Part shown: piece after piece, positions 14,226 to 25,860 of the stretch
Layout: the number at the start of each line of letters is the position of its first letter
How positions within the stretch are numbered: position 1 is the first letter of the stretch
Assembly (NCBI RefSeq): GCF_014805625.2
Contig: NW_023998458.1
Location: 1,345,480 to 1,409,479, forward strand
From: Glossina fuscipes
Lineage: Eukaryota > Arthropoda > Insecta > Diptera > Glossinidae
Direction of reading: 5' to 3'
DNA: 64,000 nt
Notes under the pieces: generated by a model
Told to the model about the DNA's origin: nothing
Seen by the model: only the letters and a program-made list of their open reading frames with translations
The model's database searches: none
Program-made: the position numbers and the translations under genes

Positions 14226-14684
14226 ACTTGTTTTTCATTTTCTTAATTTCAAAGACTGATTAAGTTCTTGAAGGAATTACCGGTATATAGAAAAGCACAG
14301 ACAGTGCGTGCTTTGAATTCAAGTTGGTTTCAATTATCTCTTCACTATTGTATATTGCTATTGTTGTTGCCGCTGCTCAACATTCATTGTTACAATTTCC
14401 ATTTAAGGGTGTTTGTGTGTGCGTGTATTTAAGAAAATCTTATTTTATTATTCGTAATATAAACTACTTTTTAAGTGTTTTTGACATTTATAAATACATT
14501 ATAAAGACGAAAATTCCCTTGCTCGTGTTATTTAATTTTCTTTTCGTATTTTACATGTAAAGTAAAAGTTTTATATAAACTGTATTTGAAAGATGATCTT
14601 ATCAAAATGATTTTACAGATTTTTGTATTTTTTCTTATTCTTTTATTAAAGAAAAATTTTAATTTTTTTAATGAAAAATTTCTT

Positions 14685-14709
14685 TTTCCTTTGTTTCTTT
14701 TTCTTACAG
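14685..14709 (+). other. splice acceptor of the 5' UTR intron
   Basis: A long pyrimidine tract (TTTCTTTTTCCTTTG and TTTCTTTTTC) ends in TTACAG at 14709. The homeobox reading frame opens 109 bases downstream, and stops TGA TAA lie directly before the ATG. This fits a non-coding first exon spliced to this point. The upstream partner exon is not identified. Confidence 0.8.
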
Positions 14710-14808
14710 CTCATCAACACTGGTCGGATCATTAATCTACACGAAAATCCAATTAAAGGCAGCAATCAAGAAAAGGGGCAAAAATCAAGCAGAGAAGCAG
14801 ACAAACAA

Positions 14809-14835
14809 ATGCTGATAAATGATGCCCGAAATTGA
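14809..14835 (+). promoter_or_regulatory. short upstream ORF overlapping the main start codon
   Basis: An ATG at 14809 opens an eight-codon frame that ends at TGA 14833-14835. It overlaps the main start (14819, with a second ATG at 14822) in a different frame. Ribosomes using it would pass the main start, so it may lower translation. The reading frame is seen directly; a regulatory role is inference. Confidence 0.5.
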
Positions 14836-16244
14836 ACGTGACGTGGCATCAGAAATGGTTAGTGGAGCACATGCACCCATCTTTGAGTCAACGTCACAAA
14901 AACATTACAATTATCATAATTTGAATGTGAGTCATCATCAACATCATTTCTCGCAGCAGCAACAGCAACAGCAGCATCAGCCGCACCCGCAGCCGCAGCA
15001 ATATCAACAGCACCAGCATCAGCAGCATACACATTTTCAACATTTACAATCACAACAACAACACCATACGAGCAATTATAAATTGCCGCAAACGGAAATA
15101 GACTATAAAATGGCTACGAGTTCGTATGTATACCGCAGCCCGCTGACAATACCGCCAATGTCGACAACAACACATGTATACCATAATAATAATAATAATG
15201 GTGGTGGTGGTGGTGGTGGTGGTGGTAACAACAATCATACTAATAATAATAATATGTTATTATATAATAATCATCAAAACAACAACAACAACAATAATAA
15301 TAATAACAACAGCTATCAACAACATAGTGTTAATGTTACTAACATGCATTCATCTAGTCACAATGTAGCGGCAACTGTTCCGCCAACAACTGCAACGACG
15401 ACAAGCGGCCATTGTTTAAGTCCTCAAAATAAAGAGAAACTAACGAATTTACTAAAAACACGTGAAACGTCGGGCTCGTTGGCTACATCATCAACGGCTT
15501 CGCCTATTGAATCCAATAAATATCGAACGGAGAGCGACCACACCGCTACAAGTCCAGTGGCGCCGCCAACATTTTTACAGAAAAGTTTAGAAAATCCCAA
15601 AAATGCTAATTATATCAACGGTTATAACGGCACAAACAACAGCAACGCTAAAATTCCAATGACTCCTTCACCACCAATTATAGCTACCGCTGCACGAACA
15701 AAGAATCCCCTTACCCGCCCCACTTTATCACCACTTGGTATACAAGAGGCTCAACAGATTACTTATAATTCAACAACAATTATGTCATGGCATCCGCATG
15801 TCTATGCGCGACCACCTAATCGTCCCACTCCCCATGGCATAGCGGATATTTTAGGATGGCGTGATGGATCGACACGTGACAATCAAGATGAATCTTCCAA
15901 TTCGTCTATAGCCACGTTGCCGCCAGCACCTGCCAAATCCCCAAAAAGCATTTTAGGTAACTTTCGACAACAGTACTCCCAGCAAGGCAGTCATTGCGAT
16001 ACCGTAAATCAAATACATAGCGCAACGTCATTAAGCGATACAAGTGAAGAGGATACGGTGGCAATGCCGGCCACGGCCATAGATGTGGCACCGATTATGG
16101 ATCAACCTTTAAATTTATGCGTTGCGAAGAAAAAAACACGAGATTCGCTATCGCCACCGCCCGCAGTTAAACAAAATCAAATATTAGGCATTAATATTGG
16201 CGACAAGGAAAAATCGTCCATGTTGGGTAAACATTTGAAAAAAG
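14819..16244 (+). CDS. NK7.1: NK-class homeodomain protein, coding exon A (N-terminal 475 codons)
   Basis: This exon encodes the N-terminal part of a nuclear DNA-binding transcription factor; the homeodomain is in exon B. The start is ATG ATG at 14819, directly after in-frame TGA TAA. Order of features: a Gln/His-rich stretch at residues 39-83, Asn and Gly runs at 123-140 with nine Gly, more Asn at 154-164, a Ser/Thr/Pro-rich middle, the motif HGIADILGW at 339-347, and QPLNLCV at 429-435. The first motif resembles the eh1/TN repressor motif of NK proteins (NKX6 has a very similar TPHGINDIL). The second resembles CtBP-binding motifs. Both point to a repressor, by inference. The donor AAAG|GTTAGT cuts at 16244/16245 in phase 1; read-through would stop at TAG 16247. 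The gene symbol rests on the homeodomain in exon B and is likely but unproven. In flies NK7.1 is a little-studied NK gene. Confidence 0.85.
14930..15325 (+). repeat. coding trinucleotide repeats (CAR/CAY, GGT, AAT/AAC)
   Basis: The exon contains CAG/CAA/CAT runs (about 14936-15065), AAT runs, a pure GGT run of eight to nine units near 15200-15226, and AAC/AAT runs to about 15312. They encode the Gln/His, Gly and Asn tracts. Open frames on the opposite strand and in shifted frames are by-products of the repeats. Such tracts commonly vary in length between alleles. Confidence 0.9.
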
Positions 16245-18184
16245 GTTAGTGCATTTTTTTTATGCATAAGCATAAGCATATGATATCACTGAGGATGCCA
16301 CTCTTAGATCCAACTTATTAGGGAGAATTGCTTTTAAGCGACATCATTAACGCTATCACTCTTAAGTCCTACTTATTATGAGCATTCTTTGGGATATGAT
16401 ATCATCAACGATATCACCATCAAGTCCAATTTCTTACGGGGAGTTTTTCTAGTTCATCTCAAACCACAAATAACGGGTTCAATTCAGTCATAATGTAAAT
16501 GCAAAAAGATACTTTTTTAGATTTGATTTGCGTAGAAATATGCCCGCGAAAAAAAAAAGTAAAAACTTCTCCCTGATTTGGTTTGGGGCAAACATGAATT
16601 TCGTCTCTTAGAATGAAAAAAACAAAAAAAGGAAAATCTTTTAATTAACTTGTCTATCGTTAGCGTAATGAGGTCGTTTGGGAAAAAAAGTGTAGCACGA
16701 TTCTCATTCTAAGAGCAATTATCGCAGCAGAAACAAAAACTAATCGTAAATAAAATAACTACTTAAGGTTTTTCACTTGCGGTAAAAGTTTGTTCAGGTA
16801 TCACCAATCAAATGCAGTAAAAACAATTGCGCAGTCATATATAAGAAATATTTGTATATATGTAAGAAGTTATCTGTATTCTTGTTATTGTGGTATTAGG
16901 ATTTTGCATTAAAAAAGTTTCCAATAAAAGTCAATATTTTCTTTTAATTGATAATCCGAAGGAGCATGCGAAGCATTACCACCTATGCGACTTGGGAAAA
17001 ATCATTTGATATTTTTCAATTATTTCCTTCCGACATTTATGTTGATTCGCTGAATTTTAGTAGAAAGAGAAGACAAGGAATAAAATATATATATAAGAAC
17101 ACGCTATTACGCGGTATTATGTAAGAGCAAGCACTCTGTGGCTTAATTAGAATAATCCGCAATCTTACTTCTTGTTGCTTTTGACATGCCTTTGCCAATT
17201 TCGCCCATATGGAAAACAGTCTGCAGGTACCGGTATATATAGAAACCATTACAAAAGCAAACGCAATGGGTCGGTCTAAAATTTTGAAAATTTCACTATT
17301 CACAGACAAATTTATGCATTCACAGAAATGAACCTGGTCAAACCTTGCGATACTTTAAAGAAGGGGTTGAATATGCATTTAGTTTTTTAACTAGTGTTAG
17401 AGTCTGATCAAATGTGATAAATATTTTTTTAGAGCTAAAAACTTTTCAATTTCAAGCGAGATATATGAACAGGGATCTGGCATAACGTCGACAAGCATAA
17501 GTTGTAGCATTCAGCTTAAAGCTTTTGAATTCAGAATTGCAAAAACCACATTTCAATTTCAAATCTACTGTTTTAGCATAACAAAACGATTGAAGAAAGG
17601 CAGAAAGAAGGTTTACTAAGTCTATTGCTTTGTATTTATTGACCAAAAATACCCATAGTTTGCTGATTAACTCATTATGATGAGCTCTCGACCTCGTAGT
17701 CGGAGATTAAGCATATCAGGGGGCGTTGTGCGATGAATCTTCCGCCGCTGTGGGCTACACGACAGATCCCCACATTATCCATCCACTCACGTTAACTTCC
17801 TTAAACTCTTTAAGATGAATGTAATAACATATTAGCAACGTAATATGCGCAAACAGACAGACACGTAGCATACAAGAGACAATATTGATTTATTAATTTT
17901 TAGCTATGGTTAATATTTTGAAGACAGACGGCAGGACACAGAAACGTGCGCGTTTTTACATATGAATTCTCTCTCTCACGGAGATAAGACATATAAACAG
18001 CCGCCGTTCCATATTTCCACAGCTAAACGTGTCCACAAATGGGTTCAACTTAGGTAACTAATACTTGCGTTTGTCAGTACATAGTTATAGCTTACATCGC
18101 TTGTGTTAGAAGTGTATGGATCTAAAACACCTTGAAGAATAACTTGGCATAAACCCATCTTTTATTATATCGATCGATTCTGAA

Positions 18185-18435
18185 AGTGATTCTGAATCAA
18201 TCTAACGCTACCTGGGCATCTGTGCGTCTTGCATAATTATATTCAACTTACTGGTTGCAATTTATTAGATACTATAACGGAATTTAGTAGACCAACACGT
18301 TTTGACCACACGACAAACGCTATTACAATGGTTCGAATCGCACCACTTTTTCGATCGTGAAATTTTGATTTTGAAAAGTCGTTATATGAATGACTGCGTG
18401 GACACGTATAGGCCTTGGCCCACTATAGCCTTCCT
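18185..18435 (+). repeat. dispersed repeat family A, forward copy
   Basis: Contains GTGATTCTGAATCAATCTAA, CATCTGTGCGTCTTGC, TTCAACTTACTGGTTGCAAT, ATGGTTCGAATCGCACCACT and TTTCGATCGTGAAATTTTGA, then a GGCCCACTATAG block. GGTTCGAATC here imitates a tRNA B box but no tRNA fold surrounds it. Confidence 0.82.
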
Positions 18436-18544
18436 ACCCGTTTTTTTTTTATTTTTTTAAAATAAAAACAAAATATTGACAAATCTGTTTAGGCTGGTCT
18501 GTGCGTCTACCCTTTCTGTGTTCTTGCACTCAAAGCATCTTAAT

Positions 18545-18930
18545 TCAAACCGTTCCATTTAGAATCACTTTCTAAATCGATTTAAGCTGACCAGCCTACC
18601 TCGTGTTCAACCTACAGATGACATATTTTGAACTATTTTGATCGAAATTGGTACACCGTCCTCTTTACGTCCAAGGACGAACGCTTTTAAAAATAATTCT
18701 GATTGGATCACATTTCGGCATGTAACGCCTTATATTAAAAAGTTGCCGTATGAATAACTATATTAAGCAAAATGGTGGAGAGTGCTACAATGCTTTTACT
18801 TGTCACGACCTATCTCCACGAGGAGCTCAGTTCTAACAAAAGCGAAACTCTGTGCAATCTTCTATTGCCATTTCCATAATATACAGTGCTTAAAGAAAAA
18901 CGGACAGACGGATAGACAGGGTTACATCAA
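18545..18930 (+). repeat. dispersed repeat family A, forward copy, longer 3' part
   Basis: Contains AGAATCACTTTCTAAATCGA, GTTCAACCTACAGATGACAT, 'TTTTGATCGAAATTGGTACA', 'GTCCAAGGACGAACGCTTTT', 'GAATAACTATATTAAGC' and 'ACTTGTCACGACCTATCTCC'. It follows the copy at 18185 by only about 100 bp in the same orientation, so the two form a near-tandem pair. A GGACAGACGGATAGACAGGG block lies at the 3' end. Confidence 0.8.
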
Positions 18931-19446
18931 TTCTAGTGTTCACTATATTCACTTAAATTAAAAACAAAAGTACGATCTTCCTTCACTGCATATTTCTTTG
19001 CGTAACAAATTATTTGAAAAAAAAAAAAATGAACGATAACGATTATGATGAGTTTAAGATTGACATTAAGCGAAAAGTACTGTGTAATAGTATAAATCAG
19101 TTAAAATGGCGTATAACAAAGATGATGACTTTAGCTTTTTTTATTTATTTATTCTTTTTTTTTATATTTCTGAAGAAATTTCATTTGAAGTGAATTTTTT
19201 ATAATTAATTAGAAATGAAAACTCTTTGTCTGTTAATTTATTCCAACAACTATAATGGTTCGTTTTTTTTTTTATTGTTTTAGTTTTTGCATATCTATGA
19301 GTCGTGTGCGCGTAAGAGCTATTTTTAGTTAAGTTTTCCACTAAAAATGGCATAAATGTAGACACACGAATGAGTTGAACAACGTCCCACACAAACAATT
19401 GCACTCTCATACTAATACATTGTTTTCATTCAATTGATTACTAACC

Positions 19447-19487
19447 ATGGCTGGCTGGCTGCCTGGCTGGCTGGGTGACGGGCTGGT
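19447..19487. repeat. TGGC-rich short tandem repeat
   Basis: Imperfect GGCT/TGGC units in an otherwise AT-rich setting. Confidence 0.8.
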
Positions 19488-19739
19488 ATTAGTGGTGGCA
19501 GCCCGTAATCCTACATAAATAAGTTAAACATGCAAATCACATGCTTGTGCACGTATATATACATATATATGTATATATACATATATATATATATACCATT
19601 GATTATATTGGTTTAATAATTTATTCAATAATAAATGCTTAAAAGAACACACACACAGACACACACAGACACATAACACGTACACACACTCGTGCATGGA
19701 TATGGACACACACAAAGCGTGCAAGTAAATCTTAAAAAT

Positions 19740-20330
19740 ATAAAAATAAATAAATGATATTTACACTTAACATATAGCGCGCAAAAGAAGAAAGGAAAAG
19801 AAAAGAAAAAAAATCACAACAATGTTCATTAATGTAAACGTAATGTAAATGTGTTATGTACTTTTGCCTGTGCAATGCAAACGTTTATGGCGAAACGGAA
19901 AACGTTATTGTTGTACAATAATTAAAAACAAATGCTAATAATATAAAAAAAAAATTAAAAAAAAAAAAGATAAAGAAGAAAAAATATGAAACCACTAAGG
20001 CAAGCATTTAATTAAAAATTTTTTAAATAAATTGCAATTAAATTAGTTTAGCAACATGAAAAAAACAAAAAAACATTTGCACAAAAATATTACAGAAAAT
20101 CGCAATTAATGAATTAAGAAAAAAAGCAAAAAAAAAAAAAACATATCAACAAAAAGAAAGAGACTAAACACACATACAAAAATTGCAATTTTATCACGTT
20201 GCAAAATATTTAAGCAACAACAGCAGATATCATCGTTTGGCAAATTAATTCGAAAACAAAGAAAAAACGATTTCGTTTCTGGCTAACAAGTCAAGAGAAT
20301 TTTGACATGATTTCTAATTTGAAAAGAACA
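19740..20330. repeat. A-rich low-complexity stretch
   Basis: Dense A runs and AATTAA words with no coding potential. TTAATTAAA-like words that could bind homeodomains occur, but at this composition they are expected by chance. Confidence 0.6.
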
Positions 20331-21059
20331 TGAATATGAAACAAGTAAGACAGGGCACATAAGGTTGGAAACGCATCTTGGATACCCATCCGTCCCGTCC
20401 AAGTTAATAAAATGAAAAATAACGAAAATTTTATTTTCTTCTAAGCAACTAAATAATGAAATTTTTTAAAAAAACCTAAGGGATTTATAAAAATAAAAGA
20501 CTATTATAGCGGAAATGCTACTTCTTTAAACCGAGTCCTTGAGTTTGGAGACAAAATGAAGCAACTTTTCCGACAGTGGCAAAATTAGCATTTTTTACAA
20601 TGAAATGGATAGAAGAGTTGACCATCATAGGTCTAACATGACGTAACAGAGCCGCTCTAAAATCTCGCTAACTAATCCAACTTGGATAAACTTTCCTCTA
20701 TTTAAGCGCACTAAAGCAGGTTATGGTGTGCATAGTTAGACTTGGCGCGCTTGTAAGCTTTTTAATTGCCTTTGAAAGGCTTATGTCGTTACAGACATGA
20801 TTAAGTGGGATCGAGCTACCTGCTTAAGACTTGGGCATGTTTAGTCAGATCATTTAGAGATCTCTTCGTCTCGATTATAGACGACGTTGCTAGCAGCTAT
20901 ACTATAGTTTTGCTATCGTCATTCTTAATGCGAAAAAATAAATATATTAAAAAAAAAGATTCAAAAATCCAGTCCAAAAGTTCACTTTTAACTGAGTTAT
21001 ACATCAAAGAATGGTTTAAAAAGTTTGCTTTAACGATAAAGCTTTGCTCTCAAATTGAA

Positions 21060-21260
21060 ACAACTATTCGAATAAAAACAAATACCAATCAGAGGCCAGT
21101 TTATATCTGTCGGTATCGAGTAAACTCGATCGTAGGTTAAATATGTTCCTCGAGAGCAATTTGGTGGTCAATAAATTTTTCATTCGATGATAAGTGAAAT
21201 GCGTAGTTGCATCGAGTTTCGTGGATTGAGCTAACTCGATATCCGCAGATATTTTCCAAA
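21060..21260 (+). repeat. dispersed repeat family B, forward copy
   Basis: Contains GGTATCGAGTAAACTCGATC, then AGGTTAAATATGTTCCTCGA and a TTCATTCGATGATAAGTGAA block. The same order, reverse-complemented, is found at 30000-30270. The match is imperfect and indicates old copies. Confidence 0.6.
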
Positions 21261-21966
21261 TCGTTCAAGCATTTTTCAAGAAGAAGCTTCCATCTTGAGG
21301 CTTTTGAAACTATACTAATTTTTACCCAAAGGAAGAGCGCCTAGATTGTCTTAGTTACAATATGCTATAGAATGAATCAATTCACAATAGGTCTAAATCC
21401 AAAGGTCGTCTTTTGTTTTTTTGCTTACATCGCTTAAAGAATACTATAAGCAGCTGGATGGAACGAGAGAATAGAACAATTTATTCAATTCTTGATTTTT
21501 TGTTTGTGTTACTTACCCTTTTTCCTTTTTTTACTTTGGAGAATTTCTAATCGGTAGATTTACTGTTACTTACAGTTACGTCCCGTCGTAATTATTTGCA
21601 AAATATTTTATGTTCTCTTGATACGCGTAAGGCATTTTTGATGAAGTTTTAATCTTGGTGCGCTGTCAAAGTTGTTATGTCTCGCATCTAAATTGAATTG
21701 TATTTAAAAAATACTTAGGTCCATGTCCGTCAAGTCAATAGTTGAAGTGAAGGAAAGTATGGTGATGTGACGTGAAAAATTTGACGCAAATCGAACATAT
21801 TTTCTTCTTTTAAATAATCATAAATAATTTTTGCCATAGCACTGGTGATTGGTATGTAGGCACTTGCATTGCATTGAATTGCATTCACTTCTTCTTCATT
21901 TTTTTTTTGCCATTTTATTTCCTTTAAATATTTGATTTTATGCAAAATGCATTGTAATTGAGTATG

Positions 21967-22012
21967 ACATGTATGTATGTATGTATGTATGCATGTATGT
22001 ATGTATTTATGT
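21967..22012. repeat. (ATGT)n tetranucleotide repeat
   Basis: An imperfect run of ATGT/GTAT units, a common fly microsatellite type. Confidence 0.85.
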
Positions 22013-24475
22013 ATGCCTGCACATGTCTATTATTAAATTAATATTCAGCAACAACAATAAAAAGTCAACACTTGTTTTTCTCACATGAATTGTACGGCAA
22101 TGTTTTATGTCATCTATGTATATATATATATATATATATGTGAATACACAAGCATATATGCATGCATACAAGTATATTCATTCATTTACTATTTTTGTTT
22201 TAAGCATTTTTTTTTCATTTCTCATTGCGACCAAAGTGACTAAATGTGTGTGACTGAATGACTGCCTCTGTCTACTTGTCTGTGTACAAAAATTCTATTT
22301 AGTTTAACAATTAAAAGACAATCGATTTTATGATATGGACAAGTTGTTGCTATTATTAATCGCTAGTTACTGGTCATTTAATTTGACTTGTTGTACGTAT
22401 GTGTTGTTTTTAATCGTCTTATTAGAAGCTTGAAATTATTTATAAATTATTTTCAAGTCTCTATTTTTTTTTATTTTTTTGCTTCTTAATTAACTAATGA
22501 AGTCATAAAAATAATTAATTGTGTGTTTTTTAATTTTCAAAGTGAGTCTTAAAATGGCATAAACATAAAACGTCAATTTCATAATCAACTTTTAAAATAT
22601 GTTATTACATGACTTGGAAAATGTTTCTTTGATTAATGATTATGTTGAGGCAGAGTTAAGTTAATCACCCCAGTGCGACCATTCGGTTTTGAAATTCTTA
22701 AGTTTATAAAACTTGAGATTGCTAACCTGTTATTCCTTATATATTTATATACATATATATACTCCGCTTAAATGTTTACCATCGCTTGCCTATGTCTAAA
22801 AACGAATTGAATGAATCTACACTTGCTTTAAGCGTAAGTCTTGTCTCATGACAAGATAAACTTCTGCGCTTTTGAAGACTGTACATACCATCTAAGAAAG
22901 ACATCGATTTCAATTTCAAAACACAATTCAAATTGAAGTGCAATCGATTTATTTGCAGCCTTATAATGAACAGCAAACAAAGTGTTCCATTTACAGAAGG
23001 TATCCATAAGTAAGCAATAATTTCCAGCTGACGATATCGCTTTGAATATTGCACCGCAAACATATAACGTTGTTTACTAACGCAGACCATTTTCCAAGTA
23101 TTTGACGCGAGAAAAATTTTATGCCGATTTGTAAGCTTAACGAATATTGTTGTAGTCTCCCAGCTCCTTTAATTAAATCTGCTTAATTTTTCCATTTTTA
23201 CCCCTGACATAGCTACCTCACCTCAAGGGAAAAAATAAAATATATTTGCCTTAGATCGAATGAGTCGGAACGCAACTATAAATCAAAATTCTTAATAATG
23301 TTAAAGGAGGCAGATCAGTTCCTTGATGGGAGTTCAAATGACTCAATGACTTGAAAGAAGTTCGTGACAAGTTTATTCTAGACATCGTCCATGGATCGTT
23401 AGTTAAAGCTTCTTTCTATTGCGTTTATAGGCGAACTTCGACATCTTTTACCCGAAAATTTAATTGCTCTAGAAAAAAATACTTATAAGCTGGATGCCAC
23501 ATATATACTTCGTAGAGCCTCTTTTGGTTGAAAACTGATTAATCTCAGAAACATGCCTTCGAACTTAATGTGTGGTCATCAACTAAGGATATTTATATGC
23601 AGACTGTAAGCTTTCGATTTCAGTTTTTCTCAGTATCCATGAATACCAAAAGGCACTCGAAGGGATGCACAGTGCTAACTGATATGAAGAAGCAAAGTTT
23701 TAGGTTTGGAAGGAATTTCTATCTTCTTCATGAGGCTCTTCATGAGGCTCTTCATGAGTCTTTCTTGGTCCGGTGTGTGTCGGTCGTGAACGGAAGCATT
23801 ACAAAATATTTTCAAAATAGGAAACGAAACAGCAAGTTGATCGCGAGCGTTGGTAGCCTGCACTTTAAATAGGGCTCGCAAATAATTATGCAGCATTCTA
23901 GGTTGATGCATAACATTCTAGATTATAAGTAACATGGGGTTTCACCTAAATCTAAAATCACCTGTATGGGTGATTCGAGTTCATTTTCAAATTTGGTTTG
24001 TGTCAAGCTCGAGCGTACTATTTACAGTATTGGCTATCAATAGGACATGCGAAGACGTACGACATTCCAATGATAGCAGAACATGCAGAACATGAGTAGA
24101 TCGATATCTTACTCTTTTCAAATATAGATTGAATGATAGCTCAAGGGATAAAATGTGCACACGACAATGTTGCCGCCAACCAGCTGTATTTACCGCGTTT
24201 ATGTTCTTGAGTCGGAACTTGTAAGTAAGCGCCGGTATCAAATCATAAAATGGATAAAACGATTCCAAAACTTCGAACTAAGACTGATGCTACGCAATCG
24301 ACTGTGGACATCTACGGCTTTGAACAGAATGACACCGTCTCTCAGAAACTCTTCGCCGAGTTAGTAGCCCAAAACCTTAAATCCTTCTTAGCCGGCCGAA
24401 GCCGTTGCCCGGGGATCACCACTGGGAGGTGAGGGTTTCGGCCATCTATGCTCCCCATTAAAGCATAGTTTATCT

Positions 24476-25610
24476 CCCCTAGGTACAGAATTTGTAGCAA
24501 GGGTTTATCGTGGGTTCCAATCCACTTTAAGAGTACTACGCCCCCTGGCGAGTTAGACAATCCTCACAAAGTAGGGGCCTATGCAACACCAGAGTCCAGA
24601 ATGGTTTATTGTGTATGGAACAATAAACCCCACTCTGGTCAGTGGTGAGGTCTAGCTGCACTCAAATTGTTCTACTTTGGCTAGGAACTTGCCGACCACA
24701 ACCACCACGAGTACGAGAAAAAGCCTTTTCGTCAAATTCCTTTTTTAATTTTTGCATGTATTAATTCTCAAGAGAGTTTATTAATTAATAGGCCAAAGGG
24801 AAGGCCATCCGTCAATTCCTTTTTGTATAATTAACTTATTTTTAAATTTTAATTCCAACGACTTTATGAAGCCCATCATACACCCGCAGGCATACGTGGC
24901 TTTGTGAGGCGAGCCTCCTGACCCCCGTGGCTCCTAGTTTATTTTGCAAAGCCTTTGGCATACTTTGAGCGGTTGTTTAAGACAACAGTACTTGGTTCGG
25001 ATTCACCATACTTCCTTGGTTGCCAACACCATGAACTACTTTTCTTTGAGATTCATAGGTCTCGGGTATTGCACTGACATGGTAGAGTGATCTCATCTTC
25101 CAGCCAACCCCTCCACCATCTCTTAGAAACTCGTACCGAGTAGCCCCTAGGTACAGAATTTGTGGCAAGGGTTTAACGTGGGTTCCTGCCTGAAAGTCTT
25201 AACCCCACGGTGGCCCAAGCCACTTTTAAGCGTACTACGCCCCCTGGAGAGTTAGACAATCCCCACGGAGTAGGCGCCTAAACAGCACCAGAGTCCAGAA
25301 CGGTTTATTGTGTATGGAACAATAAACCCCACTCTGGTCAATGGCGAGGCCTAGCTGCACTCAATTGTTCCAAGCCCCTAGGTACAGAAATTGTGGCAAG
25401 GGTTTAACGTGGGTTCCTGCCTGAAAGGCTTAACCCCACGGTGGCCCAAGCCACTTTTAAGCGTACTACGCCCACTGGCGAGTTAGACAATCCCCACAGA
25501 GTAGGGGCCTAAACAGCACCAGAGTCCAGAACAGTTTATTGTGTATGGAACAATAAACCCCACTCTGGTCAATGGCGAGGCCTAGCTGCACTCAATTGTT
25601 CCATTTTAGG
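24476..25610. repeat. 231-bp tandem repeat array with internal hairpins
   Basis: Two adjacent near-identical monomers start at 25143 and 25374, a period of 231 bp. Each begins GCCCCTAGGTACAGAA and contains GTTTAACGTGGGTTCCTGCC, AGTTAGACAATCCCCAC and GAGGCCTAGCTGCACTC. A third, shorter and more diverged monomer begins at 24476 and lacks part of the 5' half. Every monomer has a stem-loop: outer arms CCAGAGT/ACTCTGG and inner arms GGTTTATTGT/ACAATAAACC around a short loop (one outer or inner base differs in some copies). The array is clearly GC-richer than its surroundings. I recognise no protein. It could be a 5' UTR/promoter array of a retroelement or a mobile satellite. Confidence 0.85.
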
Positions 25611-25860
25611 TAGGAACTCGCCAACCACAACCACCACGAGTACTCCCCGAAGGGCCGCACCCAAGCAGTCAGGACTCACAAATTGTACAGTAACATGCTT
25701 GTAAAAATGTATATAAATAGAATATTATTGGAAGGGAGAGTTAGTCGGGCAAGAACATAGAGGTTGAGAGTACGGCCAAAATAAATTGTAAATAAATGAT
25801 CCTACTGTTAAGGAATATAATTGTAAATCAAAGAACTTTGAAGTGTATTTCTCTTGGCCA
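25611..25860 (+). mobile_element. LTR-like sequence next to the tandem array
   Basis: After the last monomer comes GTATATAAATAG (a TATA-box-like word near 25709), then about 70 bases later AATAAA (25782 and 25794). TATA followed by AATAAA over about 100 bp is the U3-R layout of an LTR. No partner LTR, primer-binding site or coding region was found within several kb, so at best it is a solo LTR or fragment. Confidence 0.3.

Larger units (their letters stand above)
9861..14709. other. non-coding stretch before the homeobox exon
   Basis: No gene is seen. It holds poly-A runs near 10515-10540 and 10670-10688, two copies of a dispersed repeat (family A) and a small fragment of another (family C). 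The last part, about 14620-14709, is a pyrimidine-rich 3' intron end. It is most likely the 5' UTR intron of the homeobox gene. Confidence 0.55.

Noticed and set aside
14859..15368. Open frames rich in Ala/Asp, Thr/Ile or Val/Ile on both strands within exon A
   Set aside because: They are alternate-frame readings of the CAG, GGT and AAT runs in the homeobox coding exon.
18325..18345. GGTTCGAATC as a tRNA T-arm
   Set aside because: It is a block of dispersed repeat family A that recurs without a surrounding cloverleaf.
24811..24825. CCGTCAATTCCTTT, equal to a conserved small-subunit rRNA word (reverse strand)
   Set aside because: Only about 14 bases match. The flanks do not agree with rRNA, so chance or a tiny insertion is more likely.
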